Source: Rhodospirillaceae bacterium (GTDB lineage Bacteria > Pseudomonadota > Alphaproteobacteria > Rhodospirillales > UBA2165). Taken from it: 64,000 nt of DNA. The position numbers and the translations under genes were made by a program. The DNA is taken from contig CANIGJ010000007.1 in NCBI GenBank assembly GCA_947467145.1, forward strand, positions 1 through 64,000. Reading direction: 5' to 3'. Each line of letters opens with the position of its first letter. The stretch's first letter is position 1. Positions 60,723 through 64,000 of this stretch are shown here, in pieces. Below the pieces are notes generated by a model. The model was given only the letters and a program-made list of their open reading frames with translations. It ran no database searches and was not told the DNA's origin.

Positions 60723-61760
60723 ATGTTGCGCCTTGTCCGCTTCTTGTTGCTGACGCTTTGCATAGGGTTCGTAGCGGCCCCCGTCTCCTCACCAGCCCGG
60801 GCCCAATCCGTCGCAGAGTTCTACAAGGACAAGAACCTCGACATCGTCGTCGGCTATGCGCCGGGCGGCGGTTACGATCTGGCGGCCCGCGTGCTGTCGC
60901 GCCACATCGGCAAATACATTCCGGGCGAACCCAAGGTCATCATACGCAACATGCCGGGCGCCGGCACGGTGCTGGCGGCCAATCACGTCAACAACATCGC
61001 GCCCAAGGACGGCACGGTGATGGGCATCTATGCCGATCTCATGCCGGTCGCCAAATTGCTCGACGTGCCGGGCGTGCAATTCGATCCCGCCAAATTCGGC
61101 TGGGTCGGATCGATCACCTCGCGCGGCACGCCGATGCTGATCCTGCGCAAGGATGCGCCGGCCAACACGCTCGACGGCATCCGCAAGACCGAAGTGCTGA
61201 TCGGCGCCAGCGGCCCGGACGCCACCAGTTCCTACGCCTACCTGCTCAACGATCTGCTCGACACCAAGCTCAAGGTCCTCGCGGGCTATACCGGCGGCAC
61301 GTCGCAGATCGACCTCGCCATCCAGCGCGGCGAAGTACATGGCCGCGCCAGCGCCGAATGGGAACGCTTGAAGCTGCTCAAGGAATGGACCGATCTGGTC
61401 CTGCCCGTCCTGCAGATGAGCACGCGCCGCGCCATCGATCCATTGTGGAAGGATGTGCCGCTCGCCCTCGATCAGGCGAAGAACGAAGAAGATCGCCAAG
61501 TCATGGAACTGGTACTCGGCACCAACCAGTTCTTCCGCGCGTTCTCAACCCCGCCGGGCGTGCCGGCCGATCGGCTCGCCGCGCTCCGCATCGCCTTCGA
61601 GAAGACGATGAAAGACGAGGAATTCATCAAGGAATTCCTGGCCGCCGCACCGGGCGGCATGGACGTATCGACCTGGCAAGACATCGATACCTATATGACG
61701 CGCATCGGCAAGTTCCCGCCGAACGTAATCAAACGCGCCGCCAAATACGTGTCGTTCTAA
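60723..61760 (+). CDS. Bug/TctC-family tripartite-tricarboxylate-type solute receptor
   Basis: 345 residues with a signal peptide ending ARAQ and a good ribosome site (AGGGAGACCGCG). Bug core: NLDIVVGYAPGGGYDLAARVLSRHIGKYIPGEPKVIIRNMPGAGTVLAANHV, TGGTSQIDLAIQRGEVHGR and the C-terminal PPGVPADRLAALRIAFEKTMKDEEF. Such receptors bind carboxylates. No TctA/TctB membrane subunit is beside it, so it is another orphan receptor. It is 25 bases upstream of the Rieske oxygenase. Confidence 0.93.
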   Translation: MLRLVRFLLLTLCIGFVAAPVSSPARAQSVAEFYKDKNLDIVVGYAPGGGYDLAARVLSRHIGKYIPGEPKVIIRNMPGAGTVLAANHVNNIAPKDGTVMGIYADLMPVAKLLDVPGVQFDPAKFGWVGSITSRGTPMLILRKDAPANTLDGIRKTEVLIGASGPDATSSYAYLLNDLLDTKLKVLAGYTGGTSQIDLAIQRGEVHGRASAEWERLKLLKEWTDLVLPVLQMSTRRAIDPLWKDVPLALDQAKNEEDRQVMELVLGTNQFFRAFSTPPGVPADRLAALRIAFEKTMKDEEFIKEFLAAAPGGMDVSTWQDIDTYMTRIGKFPPNVIKRAAKYVSF

Positions 61761-61785
61761 TTGTTGAGATAGGGAGAGCAGCCCC

Positions 61786-63168
61786 ATGTTGAGCGCCGAA
61801 ATGAACGAACGGCTGACGCGCGTTGGACCCGGCACGCCGTGCGGCGAATTGATGCGCCGCTATTGGGTGCCGTTCGCGGCCGCCTCGCAACTCGACGACA
61901 ATCCGGTACGCCCGGTGCGCCTGCTGGGCGAAGACCTGGTGCTGTATAAGACCACCAAGGGGGGCTATGGCCTGATCGGCAATCGCTGCCTGCATCGTCT
62001 CGTCGATCTGCAATACGGCATCCCCGACGAAGAGGGCCTGCGCTGCCCGTATCACGGCTGGCTGTATGACGGCAAAGGCGATTGCATCGAACGCCCGATG
62101 GAAGCCGTGCCCCGCGCCAAGTTCCCGCGCAAGACCCCGGCCTATCCGGTGCAGGAACTGGGCGGCATGCTGTTCACCTATATGGGCCCGCTACCGGCAC
62201 CCGCCTTGCCGCGCTGGGACCTTTATGTCTGGCCGAACGCGATCCGCCAGATCGCGTTCAACACGCTGAACTGCAATTGGCTGCAATGCCAGGAAAACAC
62301 CGGCGATCCGACGCACAGCGTGTGGACGCACGGGCATTTCTTCAAATATGTGCTCGAACGCGACGGCAAGTTCGACGAGCGCGCCGCCAGCGACAAACAT
62401 ACGCTGCGCAACCGCATCAAGTGGGGCGACGGCATCAAGGAAATCATCGCCCAGCCGACGCAATACGGCTTCGAAAAAGGCATCGTCTATGCGAAGGAAC
62501 TGGGCGCCGAACAGGATCACATCCATCGCCATGCGACGGTGATGTTCCCGTTCTACACCAACACCGGCAGCCCGGGCGCACCGCGCAGTGAATACCAGAT
62601 CCGCGTGCCCATCGACGACACGCACACTTTGCACATCTGCTATCAGGTCTATGCCGCGCCGCCCGGCGTGAAAGCGCCCGAGCAGAACAGCGTACCCTGG
62701 TACGAGCCGCCGACGCATGACGCCAATGGCAAACCGATCTTCGATTACGTGCTGGCACAGGATGCGTTCGTGTGGTGGGCACAGGGCGATATCGTCGATC
62801 GATCGAAGGAATCCTTAGGCCGCACCGATATCCCGATCATCCTGCTGCGCAAGCAGTTGGACGAACAGATCGGCCGCGTCGAAAAGGGCCTGGATCCGAT
62901 GAATGTGTGGCGCGACAAATCGCCGGACGTGATCTTCGGCGCGGGCGAGCCGCCGCACGGCTGGACTGGCGATCCGGCGACCTTCAATCCGCCGAAGGTC
63001 GGCCAGGATTACCGCCGCATGTATCACAAGGGCTTCGCGATCGACGACGCGGACCGTTATGGCCCGATGCTCGATCAGATCAAGGACCTGCACCGCAAGA
63101 TCGAGGAGAGCGGCCTGGCGGTCGCCCCGCAGAAGAAGGTCGAAGGCCAGCTCGTCGTCAGTGAATAA
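61786..63168 (+). CDS. Rieske non-heme iron oxygenase, large subunit-like
   Basis: 460 residues. Rieske cluster ligands in NRCLHRLVDLQYG and LRCPYHGWLYDGKG (C-x-H and C-x2-H, about residues 67-90). The catalytic domain has NCNWLQCQENTGDPTHSVWTHGHFF, with the bridging aspartate and two iron histidines. Single-component-length members of this group hydroxylate or demethylate aromatic acids, with reductase encoded elsewhere. Pairing with a Bug receptor suggests uptake and oxidation of a carboxylate. Confidence 0.93.
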   Translation: MLSAEMNERLTRVGPGTPCGELMRRYWVPFAAASQLDDNPVRPVRLLGEDLVLYKTTKGGYGLIGNRCLHRLVDLQYGIPDEEGLRCPYHGWLYDGKGDCIERPMEAVPRAKFPRKTPAYPVQELGGMLFTYMGPLPAPALPRWDLYVWPNAIRQIAFNTLNCNWLQCQENTGDPTHSVWTHGHFFKYVLERDGKFDERAASDKHTLRNRIKWGDGIKEIIAQPTQYGFEKGIVYAKELGAEQDHIHRHATVMFPFYTNTGSPGAPRSEYQIRVPIDDTHTLHICYQVYAAPPGVKAPEQNSVPWYEPPTHDANGKPIFDYVLAQDAFVWWAQGDIVDRSKESLGRTDIPIILLRKQLDEQIGRVEKGLDPMNVWRDKSPDVIFGAGEPPHGWTGDPATFNPPKVGQDYRRMYHKGFAIDDADRYGPMLDQIKDLHRKIEESGLAVAPQKKVEGQLVVSE

Positions 63169-63171
63169 GGC

Positions 63172-64000
63172 TTACGCCTTAAAGTCGGCGTCCCACACGG
63201 CGTTGAGCCGCTGCATCAGGCTGGCGTCGAACGGCGCCATGTCCGATACGGCGGCGATCTCTTCGAGCTGATCCTGTGCCGAGAAACCACCGAGCGCGGT
63301 GGCGACGCCGGGATTCATCAAGATGAAGCGGAAGGCCGCCTGGGCCATGCTGGTGCCGGTTTCGCGCGCGAGGAAACTGACCGCGAGCGTTTTCTCACGG
63401 TCCTTTTGAGCTTTGTCCGACGCCATGTCTTCCTGGCGCGCCAGCGCATGACGAGGCTTCGCCGCCAACGCATCGTCGGTCAGCGCGCCGCTAGCCAACG
63501 GCGCATAGATCGCCGCACTTGCTTTGCGCGCGCGCGCCAGCCCGATGACATTGCCGTAATCCTTGCCGACTTTTAGCCCCGCCGGTTTCGCCATGCCGCC
63601 CGTCGGATTGAGTAACGTGTACGGCACGTTGATCAGTTTGAAGAGACCGGTATCGAGGATGGTGCGTACCTCGTCGGCATCGTTGCCGCGCGTGATGAAG
63701 CCGGCATAGCGTATCTTACCGCTGTCGAGCAGCCGACGCACGCCTTCGATGGCGCCGCCGGTGCGCGTGTAATGATCGATCTGCAATTGCGCGTAGACTT
63801 TGCCTTCGAGCTTGGGGTCGACATGCGACGGGCCGTTGTGGATCTGCATGACGTCGAGATAATCCGCCCCTAGCCGCTTAAGGCTCGCCTCGGTCGAACG
63901 CACGACATGGTCGGCGACGTCGCCCAGATTTTCGGCGCGGATCTCGACCTTGGAATTCAACAGCGGGCGTGCTTTGAGCGCCTTCAACGCGCGACCGAGA
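63172..64000 (-). CDS. Aldo/keto reductase (5' truncated at the window edge)
   Basis: The frame is open to the last base: LGRALKALKARPLLNSKVEI runs into the edge, so the true start is beyond 64000 and the TTG at 63987 is internal. About 275 residues of the C-terminal part remain. TIM-barrel pieces are visible: GADYLDVMQIHNG, SGKIRYAGFITRG and NPGVATALGGFSAQDQLEEI. Family members reduce aldehydes or ketones with NADPH. Convergent with the Rieske gene, four bases apart. Confidence 0.88.
   Translation of the reverse strand, partial: LGRALKALKARPLLNSKVEIRAENLGDVADHVVRSTEASLKRLGADYLDVMQIHNGPSHVDPKLEGKVYAQLQIDHYTRTGGAIEGVRRLLDSGKIRYAGFITRGNDADEVRTILDTGLFKLINVPYTLLNPTGGMAKPAGLKVGKDYGNVIGLARARKASAAIYAPLASGALTDDALAAKPRHALARQEDMASDKAQKDREKTLAVSFLARETGTSMAQAAFRFILMNPGVATALGGFSAQDQLEEIAAVSDMAPFDASLMQRLNAVWDADFKA

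Noticed and set aside
1..64000. Global reassignment of UAG to tryptophan
   Set aside because: Several genes end at TAG with unrelated or immediately following genes (for example the GT2 gene ending at 28117), so UAG terminates normally here. Only rare suppression remains possible.

Overview
The window is GC-rich, densely packed bacterial DNA with no gene-free stretch over 300 bases. I saw no rRNA, tRNA, CRISPR array or insertion sequence. The gene set suggests a free-living, nutritionally versatile alphaproteobacterium, possibly near Rhodospirillales: many solute receptors, Liv and Bug uptake proteins, an Atm1-type exporter, tandem glutathione transferases, AsmA, RlpA and a Rieske oxygenase. 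This placement rests on gene content only.

Layout. 1-9600: nine consecutive paralogous periplasmic solute-binding proteins (the first cut by the window edge), all on the + strand, with no permease or ATPase beside them. 9707-12886: a Crp/Fnr regulator, a small parvulin and an Atm1-like ABC exporter. 12927-14455: an A/T-rich islet with an unknown 326-residue protein and a BrnT/HTH toxin-antitoxin pair. 14612-17735: small unknown genes, a protein that looks like two MarR modules in one chain, and a membrane-anchored protein with a RodZ-like C-terminus. 17853-25249: acuI-like reductase with pyrC, a secreted hydrolase fused to a membrane domain, a divergent LysR/MFS pair, yqaA-like and ygfZ. 25334-31954: an envelope polysaccharide cluster of five glycosyltransferases and an AsnB-like amidotransferase. 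31915-37264: a P-loop kinase, a secreted unknown, a methyltransferase, MarR, three tandem GSTs and an SDR lacking its catalytic residues. 37275-39060: a histidine phosphatase split by an in-frame TAG, a small membrane protein and an A/T-rich gene with a HEPN-like R-x4-H motif. 39138-44472: three tandem MFS exporters plus a succinate-semialdehyde-type dehydrogenase. 44580-47265: a Pmp3-like peptide, a cNMP-binding protein, a Bcr/CflA exporter and a class II aldolase. 47269-51855: a complete Liv-type ABC uptake operon. 52016-60547: AsmA, a PRC-barrel gene with an in-frame TAG, an alpha/beta hydrolase, a GST, a methyltransferase, an M23 lipoprotein divergent from RlpA, and an LTA-synthase-like enzyme. 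60723-64000: a Bug receptor, a Rieske oxygenase and an aldo/keto reductase, probably a catabolic unit.

The two strongest anomalies are the orphan receptor array and a pair of genes in which one TAG codon sits where the family usually has tryptophan. The array resembles an amplified receptor set sharing a distant transporter or serving as sensors. The TAG codons may be ordinary nonsense mutations or sequence errors. Because both replace a probable TGG, suppression should be tested, although TAG is a normal stop elsewhere in this window.
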